Part shown: piece after piece, positions 11,036 to 22,265 of the stretch | Position numbering within the stretch: position 1 is the stretch's first letter | Layout of the letters: each line of letters begins with the position of its first letter | Origin: Kappaphycus alvarezii | Taxonomy: Eukaryota > Rhodophyta > Florideophyceae > Gigartinales > Solieriaceae | DNA: 64,000 bases | Direction: 5' to 3' | Assembly: GCA_002205965.3 (NCBI GenBank) | Contig: NADL03000038.1 | Location: 248,001 to 312,000 of the forward strand | Made by a program: the position numbers and the translations under genes | The notes under the pieces: generated by a model | What the model saw: the letters and a program-made list of their open reading frames with translations, nothing else | What the model was told of the DNA's origin: nothing | The model's database searches: none

Positions 11036-12345
11036 AACAGTACAAGACGCGTACCCGGCGGAATTCAGGCAGGATTACGGCCAAGATACACTCGTACTGA
11101 ACGCCCCAGTGGGATCTGAGAAATTTATTAGGCAGTCTTTCATGGCCCACATCGAAACCCTCCAGCCATTCCTGGACTCAATCGCAGACTTGGAAGACAA
11201 ACATGTAGCATTCCAACTGCTGCGATCATGCTTTTGTGTATGCAAAATGGGCTAGCTCCTGCAAGTTCTGCCCCATTCTGCACCACCGAAGGCGCTATAG
11301 GGTTCTATCGCAGAATGGAGCTCTGCCTACGGTCCATCGCAGGGGGCGTTCTGGACTCCGAAGTCTTCCGAGAGCTCCAGTTGCCGGTCAAGCCCGCGGA
11401 CCCCAAAAAGAACTCCTTGGGAATAGGGCTCACCTCCGCGAAAACTATCGCCCCTGTGGCCTTCCTCGCGTAAAGCTCGGCAACGGACAAGCTGGCCAGA
11501 CACTTCTTGCCACCGCTAATCAAGTCTCTGGAAACATACGCCGCCGCCGTGGACGCCCATCGGAAATGGTCCCTGTCTTGCCCATCGTCCAAGATCATTC
11601 CGTTCAACGTGTTCTGCTCTCAAAAAACATCATCGCAGAAGACTCTGACGGATGCTTTCCATGAGGCAGTGCAACAGGCGATTACCAACGGAGACTGCAG
11701 GAGGCAAGCGTTCCGCGCATCCATGGGGCTTCCGGGCGCCAAAGAGTGGGTATACTGTGCGCCGTGCCCCGTAATACAAACGCATATCGAGGCCCGAGAA
11801 TTTTCCGAGTGGCTCCGATATTACTGCCAAGTCCAGCTCTTTGCTCCTGGCACACCATGCCCAAGAGCAAATTGCCCTCACATGCTGGACGTCTATGGTG
11901 ACCATCTCCCCTACTGCCTGCACGGCCCCCCAGGAGCGTCCGTCTCGACCGCCAAGTGAATCTTTTGGATAGTGACCTGGCTAAAGTCGCCCTTCATCCC
12001 ATCGTAGAGCCGCGAGAGGCCCTCCACCGCACGAGACCGGATAGTCGGGCAATGGAAAGCCACGGTGGACTGATTTCTTCGACATCACCTTTGTCAATCC
12101 TCTCGCGCCATCGAACAGGAGTGTCAACACGTTTAATCCTTTGACCTCCCTTAATGCAGTTCGAGCAGCGAAGCACAGAAAGTACCAATCTTTCATTGCT
12201 ACTTCATCTCGAGGCAGACTCGTCCTTGTACCCATATCCACCCTCGGCGGTTGGCATCCAGACGCTTAAGCCGTCAAAACCGAAGTGGCAAGAAGCGTTG
12301 CAACCAGAGCCATGGAATCATACAAGAAATATGTGAAATCGTGAA
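11036..12345 (+). pseudogene. non-LTR-like RT, C-terminal part, inserted in copia A
   Basis: Plus-strand frames give the thumb and C-terminal region of the window's second retroelement family. VLNAPVGSEKFIRQSFMAH and LEDKHVAFQLLRSC follow the RT palm in that family. CPRANCPHMLDVYGDHLPYC (11860-11920) is a Cys/His cluster. FDITFVNPLAP (about 12076-12110) and LGGWHPDA resemble the nuclease-like C-terminal domain. The catalytic palm is absent, so this is a 5'-truncated insertion, as expected for target-primed elements. It sits antiparallel inside copia RT codons. Four or more frame changes are needed to read it. Similarity to restriction-like endonuclease (R2/NeSL-type) elements is inferred from the Cys/His cluster. 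Confidence 0.65.
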
Positions 12346-12943
12346 ATCTACGCCAGCTATCTGTAAAAAACCTTTCGCCACCAACCTTACTTTGTATCTT
12401 TCCACTTGAATTACGCTTGAGGTAAAATACTCCCTTTGTTTTAATCACTTTTCTCCCATCTGGTAAGTTGACCAGCTCTCACGTGATCAGGTTGTTCAAA
12501 GAATTAATCTCGTATTTCATTGCGTCTATCCATTCAGCAGCATCTTGCATTTCAAGGGCTTCCGGGTACGATTTTGAAAAATGTGCTAGCTTCGTCATTC
12601 CCCAGCCGACTGGGTGGTATTCCTGCCGTGTGGTGATTAGTTCGGCAAACAGCAGGTAGTACGTTAGATGCTTTACAGTTTCTTCATCGGATTCACCATC
12701 ATTTTCAATATTATTGTGCTCGTTTTTGTCGTTTAGCTGTGACCCATGATTTGAATTCTTCTGATAAGAAGTTTTCTCTTCTTCATCTGCTGATTCATGT
12801 GCTCTACCAATGACTGCACCCTCACCAGATTCATAGTCATCGAAGATGAAATCACTGTCATTCCTGTCAAATTCGATTACCTTCTTCTCTTTCCAGGTTA
12901 CTTCCATGTCGTCATTGAGTATCACATCCTTACTTTCAATCAT
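12346..12943 (-). pseudogene. copia A reverse transcriptase, N-terminal half
   Basis: After an acidic linker (DESDEET type, 12943-12640) the frame reads DAAEWIDAMKYEINSLNNL and then TWELVNLPDGRKVIKTKGVFYL. This is the conserved start of copia RT ('W..AM..E...L..N.TWELV.LP.GRK.I..KWVF'). The match fades at about 12350, where plus-strand RT debris begins. The remainder of the RT, with its YVDD-equivalent box, continues at 11035-10574. Confidence 0.8.
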
Positions 12944-13149
12944 TTTCGAATCTGGAAGATTGAGTACTCTGTATGCATCCCTTTGCAGTACCCCACCAGA
13001 ACCCCCCGTTTCTTTTCACTTTCAAACTTTACATCCCGTTTCTCCTTCGGTTTATATATAAACGCCTTGCATTAGAACTTTCGAAGGTGTCCCACGTCCG
13101 GTTTGTGCTGATAAATTACCTCAACAGGCGTTTTTTTTCATTTGGAAAC

Positions 13150-13950
13150 TTCAAGTCACCAAAAGATTTCGGACAAAGCACGCCGTATTGGCGGCCTCTG
13201 TCCATAACTTCTCGGTCAATTCAGGCATAGAGAATAAAACTGTTCCCGCCATATCCAAATTTGTACTATTCAGTCCCTCTGTCATTCCATTTGACTCCGG
13301 AGAATTTGTAACTTCATGTACGATTCCCCTTTGCTTCAACCAATTCTGGAACGAATTTCCTACCTATTCGACCCCTCCATCAGATCTCACCCACTTCACA
13401 GTCTTTCAGTAGGTACATGCTAATTTCCCTACCCTATCTTTGAACAAATTCTCTAATTACTTAATCATCTCTATCACAGCCCCCGCTAACAGCCCCCGCT
13501 GCTTCATTCATATTGCCTAAGAAACGGACCATGGAATATCCACTGTGTTTGTCCAACAACGTCACGAATAATTTTGATTTGCTAAGCGATTGGTATTTCA
13601 TGGCTTCAGAATCATCTTTTAAACTCTCTCATCTGGCGTCTTAACAACTTTGTCCTTTTTTGGACCTCCGTGGTGCTCATGTCGAGTTTCCGAACTTGCA
13701 TGGGTCACAGTGTGACACGTCTCCCTCAATATCTTCCCTTTCCATGCCAGTAAAATGAGGTGCGGTAGCGAGCAAAATGTCCCTGCTGCAACGACTTAGT
13801 CGCTGGTACCATTTAGCTTCCTTTTGGCTCTGGCAATTTTTTGCTTCTCCATTGCAAACGCTGATAATCGCCTCATCCAGTACATCGCTTGTCTCTATGC
13901 CCATCATTTGGACATCATCAGTTTTCTTATGAATAATTTTTAGCACAAAA
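13150..13950 (-). pseudogene. copia A Gag-pre-integrase and integrase core
   Basis: 13946-13677 contains KWYQRLSRCSRDILLAT and HCDPCKFGNST, the zinc-binding Gag-pre-integrase region in which the usual 'WH.RLGH' His residues are partly lost. 13339-13151 contains HEVTNSPESNGMTEGLNST and LWTEAANTACFVRNLL. This matches the conserved 'PESNGMAER.NRT' segment that carries the catalytic Glu (here MTEG), and the following helix of copia integrases. The part with the first two catalytic Asp residues lies between them in other frames. Integrase would insert the cDNA into the genome. Confidence 0.75.
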
Positions 13951-14051
13951 TCACTGGATTGGTTCTCCTCTTCACCTTTTACAATCTTCTAATGTTTCTT
14001 TCTTGCTTGAGAAAGAGAGACTAGATTATACATCAATTCGGGCACGAAGAT

Positions 14052-15114
14052 TTAATTTTGTTGCGTAATCTTCTTTCTCACCCCCTCAATCACAGCTGTG
14101 ATCATAACTGTTCCATATCCAACTGAATTGACAATATCATGGTTTCCAATTCTGACGACACCGCCACCCTCTGTGATGAGACAAACCCTCAATGCGGTTT
14201 GACATATGCCTCGTACACCCAGAGTCTTATATCCATTTGTCCGACTTCTTTTCTTTGTGATTAACAATCAATGCTATCATCGCTGTCGCCTTGTCCTCAT
14301 TGCGCTTCTTATTTCTTCAAATTCAGTGATATGTACCGGCTTTCCGCATATGAAGCAGCTTCGCTTCTTATGCATAGTTTCGCTCTTATGCTTATTTCTA
14401 TGCATCAATTCTTTGATAAGTGCCCCAGCTTACCACACGTGTAGCAATTTCTGCTTTTATCACCTTATTGGGTCAGGAGTGCCTTCTCCGAGCTCTCCTC
14501 TGACTCCGGCAAACATGTTTCCCTGACAATCAGCTTGTAACAGCTTTATGGTACGTATTTACACTGCTCATAATTGCTTCGACAGTGACATCGAATTCTT
14601 TTCGTAATAATCTTACTAGTGCTCGCTTTGTCGCTATCTCTGTGATAGGATGGACCGCGCTTTCCAGATCATTAACCAACTCCAATATCTTGTTCGAGTA
14701 AAAAATAAAATTTTCGCCCTTTTCAAGTTGGAAACTCTGCAACTTTGATAGCTTCACATCTATCGCAGCTTCAGAATCAGACTGAAACATTTTCTTCATC
14801 AAATTCTATATCTTTTCCGGGAACCTTTCTCTCCTCACCGCGGCCTTGCAAGTTAGATCGATTGACATCAATAAGTACTCTAGCGTCAATTCATCGTTTC
14901 GCATCTTTGCTTCCACATTGACAGCGTTATCAGTTACATTCAATCTCTATTCCCCGGTTGTCCAAGGTGCTGTACCCATATTTACTTGTGACGTTTGTAC
15001 ATACTTCCAGAATCCTTTGCCCTTTAAAACCACTTACATGTCTTTAGACCACGAAAAGCAATTATCCGCACTTAGCTGTACGATCACAAACCTTCCAATT
15101 TCTTTTTCCTCCAT
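14052..15114 (-). pseudogene. copia A Gag with zinc knuckles
   Basis: Starting at ATG 15114 the frame opens MEEKEIGRFVIVQLSADNCFSWSKDM, the N-terminal 'L...N+..W...M' pattern of copia Gag (UBN2/DUF4219 type). 14802-14530 carries the central capsid helices: FQLEKGENFIFYSNKILELV and RALVRLLRKEFDVTVEAIMS. Further down, near 14450-14310, two CCHC-like knuckles are visible: NCYTCGKLGHLSKN followed by a stop and Cys, and CFICGKPVHITE. Gag would package the element RNA. Several in-frame stops break it. Confidence 0.7.
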
Positions 15115-15639
15115 TTTGAAGCAAGGCTTAATCAGCTAGGCAAAACAAAGCGTTAGATTCAGCAAAGTTATGGCAAAAGAGAGAGAGACAATTCATGACT
15201 AATGGAGTGGCTATGAGCTCTTCTCTGGGCCAATATCCTTTTGCAGGTCACGAGTTGATTCCTTTTCTTTTCGGTCTCTGTGTTGGTCAAGCGCTATGTT
15301 ACATGCAATTTTGCGACAGCGTTTAGTACTTGTACCGGGAGATGAGCTGGAAATCAAAGCTAAATCATGTTTGCCTACAGGACAGGCTGTCAGATAAAAT
15401 TGTTCAAAACTAGAAAAAAGTTCAACTGCCACAAAGTTCAGACTCATGCAAATACTGTACTTTCAATCAATCTACCAGCTACTTTCTAGCTGGTACACAC
15501 GCTCAAGCACTTGCAATGTAGGTCCGCCAATGGTTTGATTACAAATACAGAGGACTCTCAACCGTTCCATTACTCGCAGTAAACTAAACCAATTTTCCCC
15601 CTTTCAATCAATTAATCCGTGGAACAAATTGTTGGTCGC
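15115..15639. other. no gene seen
   Basis: Sequence between the Gag start of copia A and the left end of repeat copy 2. It could hold the copia leader or a lost LTR, but no repeat of it was found in the window. Confidence 0.4.
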
Positions 15640-16026
15640 AATCACTTACTTGTATCATCCTTTTCTGACGGGAAATTTTGGCAACAGCCATGTTTATCCA
15701 CAATGGTTCCGCCTCTACTTCTATCCCTATATAATATTGCTTTTCTCCTTTTACTATTTGTCTGTGATATTCACTCACCCATGTCGCTCCGGACCCCGGC
15801 GTCTTCATACCAATAGTAACTTCGAGTTTGTCGTCAGTGACAACAGGTTTATCTCTAACAGAGATACTTTGCGCTTCTGATCCATGTCTACACCGCTTGT
15901 TTCCCGAGTTTTCACCCCTGATGTCCTCAGATCATTTCATCCTGTTAACTGTTTCTTTCAGGTTACTTCCATATTTTACCATGTTTTGCACAACCATTTC
16001 CATGTTTTTTCTCATTTTCGTCCTTA

Positions 16027-16876
16027 TTATATGACATTTCGGTTGGAGCAGTTATTGAAGACAATGTTTTTAACAGGGTAATGACAATTTCGGACGAGAA
16101 TTGATTCAATCAATCTAGTTTCCTTTTTTTGGACGGTCATGCTTTCAAGAAACCCATATTCATTATGATGTGCGAATGGAACAGACAACATGATAGGAGA
16201 AGGAAACGCTTGAGGATATATCCTGTGCGTTCTGCCCATTGGGGTACATTTAACCTGTTCTTCTATGGAAGTAGGCTTTTCTTTGTTTTTACAGTGACAG
16301 AATGCACCCATGTGAAAGCGAATTTGCGGTGTGGCACGCAATGTCATCCAGTTGCCATGATAATCCAGATCACAGACGCTGAGAGAGCAATTTCTATGGT
16401 GTCTCCTTCAGATTCTGCGTTTTCAATTTTCATGATCATATTCTGTAGTGAACAACTGCAATTGTGGTACATCCCCTTAATTCCGGCGATAGAAAGCATC
16501 ATTTTTTCTGAAGAGAGGTGCTTGATTTCACTCTTCCATTCGCTTTCCGCTTGATCACTTTGTACCTTGGTCACTGTACTTATGACTGCAGTGACTGACC
16601 ACTTCAAACGGGTGCGGTGTGCAGTTCCATTCATTCTTCGTAATTTCCATCCGAAATGCAGCTTGACACGTTGTGACTCGTGGCTCGCCCAGTTCAACTG
16701 GTCGATGCTCAGCAAGTTTCACTGTTAGTCTGCCAATGATGGATCCGGCACAGCTTGAGGAGTTGTCACCAACTTTCTCGCCCATCACAGTTCGAACAGT
16801 GCTGCCCTACGAGACGATTTTCATTGTTGCATCAGTTCCACTCTCATTTGGGCGAGCGTTGGCCTGACTTGCCTTG
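16027..16876 (-). pseudogene. 3' part of GATA/PB1 unit, copy 2
   Basis: Same frames as 6369-7242 in copy 1. Here one base more in a C run near 16474 joins two of them into a 123-codon frame (16715-16344) ending HNCSCSLQNMIMKIENAESEGD and a short hydrophobic run. That the longer form exists in one copy supports coding potential. Function unknown. Confidence 0.35.
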
Positions 16877-18184
16877 TCAGACTGCCTCCGGCTGATGCCC
16901 ATCAGCAATGGCGGGATCCTCCGGGGTGCCACACTGACGTCCGGCAGACGGCATCATTCCTGAATTTCCCTGACGATTGCGCACGGCGGTTATAACATGC
17001 TTGTTGTGAACCTGAATTTCGATACATCGGTTGCCTGCAAGCTGTACGGCGTTGTGATACTCGGCGATATCTTCCTCGTTCTCAATCCATGTTTCCCGGT
17101 ATTCTTCATCTAGATATGAAATGGCTACGTCTCGCTCGCTTAGGCCATACATCTGAGCGAGCGTTTTTCTCAACTTAGGGAAAGGCGTACCTCGCACTTG
17201 CACCAATTTCGTTGGGCCTTGTATTTCACTGTGAAGTTTCTTCCATCTCCCCGGCCAGCTGGGCTGAGTAGTTCATTATGATTCCTCCTGGAGTGCGCCC
17301 GGTTTCTACTACCGGTGCATCGTCCCCGCAGTTGTGACTGCCTAGTGTCAGGAGGCGATTCGTTCACGAATGGCGTCGTGACGGCTTGCACAGTTGGCGC
17401 TCTCCCTACCTTGTAGACTGACACGTGGGCTTTAGCTTTCTTGCGGGAGCGGATTAGTTCACTGCTGTCAATATCGGCAGTATCATCACCACGCATCCTT
17501 TTCCTTGTGTTCCTCACCGTGACGCGAGTTTATGTCCGCGGGAACAGTCTTCCCGAGCTTACCTTCTATGCTCGTCCACGTACTCACTATCGGCCGACGG
17601 CCATCGATACCACCGTCTGCTTCCTCCTGAAAGTCGATGACCCTGACCTTGCGCCAACCTGCCCTTTTCACCACAGAAATTGATCCACGCGGCCCTCGGT
17701 AAAGAGCCATCCTTCGCTCGGCATATGTAGCAAAACAAGGTAAGCAAAGGGTACGTCCACCGTCTGGGCCGGTCTTCTTGGCTGACCTGGGGCAGCCCAC
17801 AACTATGCATTTTGGAGGCTTCCGCTCATGATCATCCGTTCGGTTGCCCCATGCCGACACTTTGTTTTTCCAGGCGACGGATAGTTCTAAGTGCCTGTCT
17901 GCGGGCAGGTCCCTGGCTCCCCGCACGGTTTTCACAATCGGCCTCAACAGGTTCCTCCGCCGTCCCGACCCCCCCATCCGGTGGAAACCGACGTGCTTGA
18001 CTGCGCACGACGAGGACTTGGAAATCACAGAGACTCTCTTGGTATAGATATTTTGGAACAACTGGAGCTGGCAGTTGCGATATTTGTTGTGACACGGACC
18101 GCACAACGTGTGCAGTCCGTCAGGACCGGTGCTGAATTGCGTTTTCTCAGATGCGCGGCAAGATTGGACTTTGCAGCGCTTCAT
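16877..18184 (-). pseudogene. two GATA-like fingers + PB1 protein, copy 2
   Basis: This is the best-preserved N-terminal half. One uninterrupted 232-codon frame (18184-17486) carries both GATA-like fingers, because a C run near 17970 has seven bases here and six in copies 1 and 3. The frame then slips at about 17510 (gaacac instead of gacac) into the basic RSRKKAKAH segment and again near 17214 (a three-G run against four in copy 1) into PB1 (17206-16877). The end differs from copy 1: the missing base near 16911 lets it run on as AIADGHQPEAV before the stop. Domain order and likely role are as for copy 1. Confidence 0.7.
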
Positions 18185-18501
18185 GCTAGCGAGCGGAGTC
18201 GAGCTCGGTGTGGCGCCAGTGCATAGGTTGCTCTTCGAGAGGCCCGAAGTTCCTTAGATTATGAGGAAATACGATGGCAGCACCAAACAGCGTTTCAAAC
18301 GGCCTTGCTCGCGTTGAGGATGTTTGCCGGGGGTGGGATTTTTCAAACATGGTATAAATACTTGTCGGTCGGGCACCTTTGGTGAACGATATGCGATGCC
18401 GGAATTCGAGCGCTGTATGCCGCGCTGAAGAGTGCTGTCGAGCTTTGCGGACCCCGACCGTTCGGAAAAGTTCGACTTTGGACGGGAAATCTTTGGCAAA
18501 T

Positions 18502-18520
18502 GGGTCTGATTATCAGACCC
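18502..18520. promoter_or_regulatory. perfect palindrome with GATA site, copy 2
   Basis: Identical to the palindrome at 8842-8860 and at the same distance upstream of the ATG (18184). Confidence 0.5.
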
Positions 18521-18913
18521 GTCAGACTGATACTTGTACGGCCGTACACGGTACAGTAGGTAGGCGAGTCCAAGAGGTTAGGGTAGACAGCATGCAAAGT
18601 TTCAACAAACGGCTGCAGTGCCTTGATTCAGATTTTTATGCGAAAGGGTATGGCACTGTGGTGTACAGTACAGTACGGTATGGTAGGTACGCAGTATGAT
18701 GAAGTTTCAATACCTTGATTCAGATTTTTTGTTTGCCTACAGTGCTTCGCTGATTTTGGTTCTGTACTCTACGGTACCTATGTTACCGTACTGTACATAC
18801 AGTATTGCACAGTGCAATACAGTGATTTTCACTAAACGCTCGGAAAAGGACCAACGTTTTTCGAGGGCTATTCAGGGCTACTGGATGCTACTCACCTCTT
18901 TTCGCCTTCTCAT

Positions 18914-19015
18914 ACTGTACTGTACGGTACGGTACGGTACGGTACAGTTGTGCGGTAGCGTCTTTCGTTCGAACTGTGCCTGTGCCTGTGCTGTACAGTA
19001 CTGTACATTACACAT
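18914..19015. repeat. GTAC-palindrome array, arm of copy 2
   Basis: Several overlapping GTAC palindromes (acggtacggtacggtac), a short gtgcct duplication, then more GTAC steps. The mirror copy lies at 21600-21712. Copy 1 lacks it and ends exactly at its edge. Confidence 0.8.
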
Positions 19016-19050
19016 GGCAATACTGGGGTTCTGGAAACCAGCAGGCCGTC

Positions 19051-19495
19051 TCAAATACTAATCTGTAAATTCCAAGCTGACAGTTTCAGCTGCGATAATT
19101 GTAGTGTGTTGCTGCCCAACTTGAAAGCAAGCGCTTGTAACGATGTTGCAATTGCAGTCCGATTCGTTGCTGATATCCTTCGGCGCAGGTGGTCGATGGC
19201 GGCAGCTGGCGTACAGAACAGTCGTCGGGATATCAATTTCGCAAGTGTCTCGATCACTCCGGAGGTTGGATTGTAGGGCGCGACGAAGGCGTCGAATGCA
19301 AGGGGAACAAAATGAAAACCAAGGTCGGGAAAGGTTGCGTGCGAGGTAAGGTTAAACGCAGCTCTCACTGAGCGATCAAAGGTCTTCAGCTTGTCGATGT
19401 ACGTCAATTCAGCCGCCCCGCAGGGTGCTGACGCAGCTTGTTTGAGGTAGGATTGGGCTAAGGGGCAGACATCGACTCCATTGTTCACGATACCC
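19051..19495 (-). pseudogene. non-LTR-like RT, extreme C-terminus
   Basis: The minus-strand frame reads DVCPLAQSYLKQAASAP, AAELTYIDKLKTF, FHFVPLAFDAFVAP and then a helix rich in Arg and Ala. 'F.PLAFD.LG/FGA' followed by two amphipathic helices is the recurring tail of the RT family seen at 11036, 20640, 51810 and 63190. This fragment points left while its neighbour at 19501 points right, so two insertions abut at about 19500. Confidence 0.65.
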
Positions 19496-19500
19496 GAGTT

Positions 19501-21440
19501 ATGCTTAAACGGGTCTCCTCCCACCCGCAATGCGCCGTAGTCCTCATTGATGCACACAATGCATGTAACTGTGTTGATCGGCAATCGATGTTGGACCTAC
19601 TACCGACACGTGCCCCTACAATCGCCCGTAACGTGAACATGCTTTATGGTCGCACGCAGCCACACTTGCTCATCCCGAACTGCGACCGCACTACCCTTTT
19701 CAGTGCTCAGGGCACGCAACAAGATGACCGGCGAGCATGGTGGTCTTCTCACTCATGATCCAGCTGCTTCTACGGCAGATTGCAGCTGAGGAGGGCATAA
19801 TTTTCGACCAGTGGCACATGGATGACGGCTCTATGATGGGGACGCTTCATAGACTACGGCGCGTCCTGCGTCTGCTCAATCGCTTCGGCCCGTCGTTTGG
19901 GCCGTTCATCAACACGACGAAGATACGCTCCTGCTAGCCGCAATCGGCGGCCGCCGGCCGAGCGGTTTTCCTGACGGAATTCCCGCTCTCGGAGTGCTCC
20001 CGGGATGGTTTCGATCTGCTGGGCGCTCCGATATATAACTCCACCTTCACCAGAGCTTTCTTACGGAGCAAAAATGCCGAATGCTGCCGCGTATTGCATC
20101 TTCTCGAACAAATGCGGGGTCCACGGGCCCGGTTTCATATGTACCGCCTGTGTGCCATGGCGTACCGGGTCAATCATGCGTTCAAGCTGATGGACCCCGC
20201 ACACTCCGCCGATCCTGCGGTCGAATTTGATTCGCTTCAGCGCTCGACATCCACTTCCACCCATAATGTTGCCCTCTCGGACGATGCGCGGACCAAGTGT
20301 GTCTCCCGCTGCGCCTTGAGGTCAAGGTTTCTCGCTGGTCGCTCCGTTCCTACCTGCCACTGTTGCCGCCAGCCTCCTGGAAGCTGCCCTTGCTCGCCAG
20401 CGGACAGCAATGTATACCACCGCTAGATCAATGGCTCTCTCCTGGGCAAACGTTTCCCTCAGGATCAGTCTTTCCTTCTCGCTCAAACCCGATCGCCGCT
20501 GCGAGACTTTGCGCGCCACGTCAGTGGCATCCCTGTACACAACGACTAATGCACCCATGACCCTGCCACTCTTGCTGCCACACCCGGCAACCTTCATACA
20601 CATTTAAATAAGGTTCAGCAAGAGGCCAGGACCAAGGTGTTCTGGGAGGATGCTGTATGGAAAGATGTACCTAACCCATTTGCTCACAGTGCGCAACGCA
20701 CTCGCCGCCGGATCCGTGACCTATCCTCTCTAAACACTGCTACCGGCGCCTTTCTTCAAGCGCACCCGACTACGGCATCGAAAGTTTCTGCTGCACATTG
20801 AGCATAATGCTGCGTCGACCCCTCGGGCTTCCAGTCTACACGGGCCCGATGACGCTGCAGTGTCAGCATTGTGAGAATCCACTGGATACATACGGCGACT
20901 ATGCGGCTGATACCTGTCCCTCGGGTTTCGGCCGCATCCACCGGCAAACTCCATCCGCAATGTCCTCGCCTAGCATGTGTTCCGCATTGCAGGCTTGGAC
21001 TGCGACCAGTAGATCTCCTTGTCCACCTCTCGTCCTCACGTGGGACCCCGGGAGCAGCCCATCGCCTGTGACGTCACTATTGTCTCTCCATATACATCGT
21101 CCTCCGTCACAGTAGCGAAGAAATCCGCTGCAGGTGCCGCTGCTGAGGCCCACCGACGCAAGGTCCAGGACCTCGAGCGCGAGATCTCCCGCCGCCTGGT
21201 ATCTCCCTCGGAAAACCCTCACGACCCGGGTTTCCGTTTCCAACCCGTCGCCTTTGATTCGCTTGGTGCGCCATCCCCGGCCACGTTCTGGTTTCTTGAA
21301 GAGTATATACCGCGCATTGCGGCCTGGTGCTACACCACCGCTGCTACGATTCGCGCACGCATTTACCAGCACCTCGGTTGTGTGTTGTGGTCATCGAGAG
21401 CTATGGCCTTCAGCTCTCGGGCTGACTTGCACGTAATCCA
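19501..21440 (+). pseudogene. non-LTR-like reverse transcriptase, palm to C-terminus
   Basis: The longest copy of this RT family here. VVLIDAHNACNCVDRQSML is the first-Asp palm motif (consensus '.D..NAFN.VDR..ML'). QGTQQDDR matches the 'G.QQGDP' loop, and WHMDDGSMMG is the catalytic box (family WYLDDG; both Asp kept). FDLLGAPIYNSTFT begins the thumb. Further on, CQHCENPLDTYGDYA (20855-20900) is the Cys/His cluster, and FRFQPVAFDSLGAP (21235-21280) starts the terminal helices, which end near 21440. Frames change at least five times and stops are frequent. No N-terminal ORF, poly(A) tail or target duplication is apparent. The element fills the centre between the inverted arms. Confidence 0.75.
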
Positions 21441-21599
21441 CGTTATCCACGTGAACCATTCACAGTTCGATCTCAACTATATATTAATTTGTTGCTCAGA
21501 CAGTGTACTGTACTCTTCAAGAGACAATGCGTAAAATGATTGCGATTGAGTGTTTCGCTGCAAATCTACGAAATGTGCAGTACAGAACCACAGTATTGC

Positions 21600-21712
21600 C
21601 TTGTGTAATGTACAGTACAGTACTGTACAGCACAGGCACAGGCACAGTTCGAACGAAAGACGCTACCGCACAACTGTACCGTACCGTACCGTACCGTACA
21701 GTACAGTATGAG
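21600..21712. repeat. GTAC-palindrome array, arm of copy 3
   Basis: Mirror image of 18914-19015, with one extra GTAC step in the first cluster. Together the two arrays mark the inner ends of the inverted arms. Confidence 0.8.
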
Positions 21713-22097
21713 AAGGCGAAAAGAGGTGAGTAGCATCCAGTAGCCCTGAATAGCCCTCGAAAAACGTTGGTCCTTTTCCGAGCGTTTAGTGAAAATCACT
21801 GTATTGTACTGTGCAATACTGTACAGTACGGTAACATAGGTACCGTAGAGTACAGAACCCAAAATCAGCGAAGCACTGTAGGCAAACAAAAAATCTGAAT
21901 CAAGGTATTGAAACTTCATCATACTGCGTACCTACCATACCGTACTGTACTGTACACCACAGTGCCATACCCTTTCGCATAAAAATCTGAATCAAGGCAC
22001 TGCAGCCGTTTGTTGAAACTTTGCATGCTGTCTACCCTAACCTCTTGGACTCGCCTACCTACTGTACCGTGTACGGCCGTACAAGTATCAGTCTGAC

Positions 22098-22116
22098 GGG
22101 TCTGATAATCAGACCC
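22098..22116. promoter_or_regulatory. perfect palindrome with GATA site, copy 3
   Basis: Same 19-mer as in copies 1 and 2, on the inverse strand, about 320 bases before the ATG at 22434. Confidence 0.5.
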
Positions 22117-22257
22117 ATTTGCCAAAGATTTCCCGTCCAAAGTCGAACTTTCCCGTACGGTCGGGGTCTGCAAAGCTCGACAGCACTCTTCAGCGCGGCA
22201 TACAGCGCTCGAATTCCGGCATCGCATATCGTTCACCAAAGGTGCCCGACCGACAAG

Positions 22258-22265
22258 TATTTATA
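22258..22265 (+). promoter_or_regulatory. possible TATA element
   Basis: TATTTATA lies about 170 bases upstream of the ATG at 22434 and about 140 bases downstream of the palindrome. The same element is present in copies 1 and 2 (near 8695 and 18355). The distance to the ATG would allow a 5' leader of about 140 bases. No transcription data support it. Confidence 0.3.

Larger units (their letters stand above)
10574..15114 (-). mobile_element. copia family A retrotransposon, interrupted
   Basis: A nearly complete Ty1/copia coding region in the standard order Gag, protease, integrase, RT (minus strand, right to left). The inferred Gag ATG is at 15114. The RT is split by a reverse-transcriptase fragment of another family inserted at about 11036-12345. 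The order with integrase before RT is diagnostic of copia rather than gypsy. LTRs were not found: 15115-15640 upstream is unremarkable and the downstream side runs into copia family B. Many stops and frameshifts are present, so the element is inactive as written. Confidence 0.8.
15640..19034 (-). repeat. GATA/PB1 unit, copy 2
   Basis: Second copy, in the same orientation as copy 1. Near-identical to copy 1 from about 15968 to 18915 and diverged at 15640-15967. To the right it continues through a GTAC array to about 19034, a stretch shared only with copy 3 (inverted, 21583-21712). Copies 2 and 3 therefore form inverted arms of roughly 3 kb around a 2.5-kb centre. Confidence 0.85.

Noticed and set aside
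18914..19015. CRISPR-like or satellite array
   Set aside because: No spacer structure. It is a run of short GTAC palindromes.
22258..22265. Firm promoter call for the GATA/PB1 gene
   Set aside because: Only a TATA-like octamer at a plausible distance; AT-rich matches occur by chance, so confidence is low.
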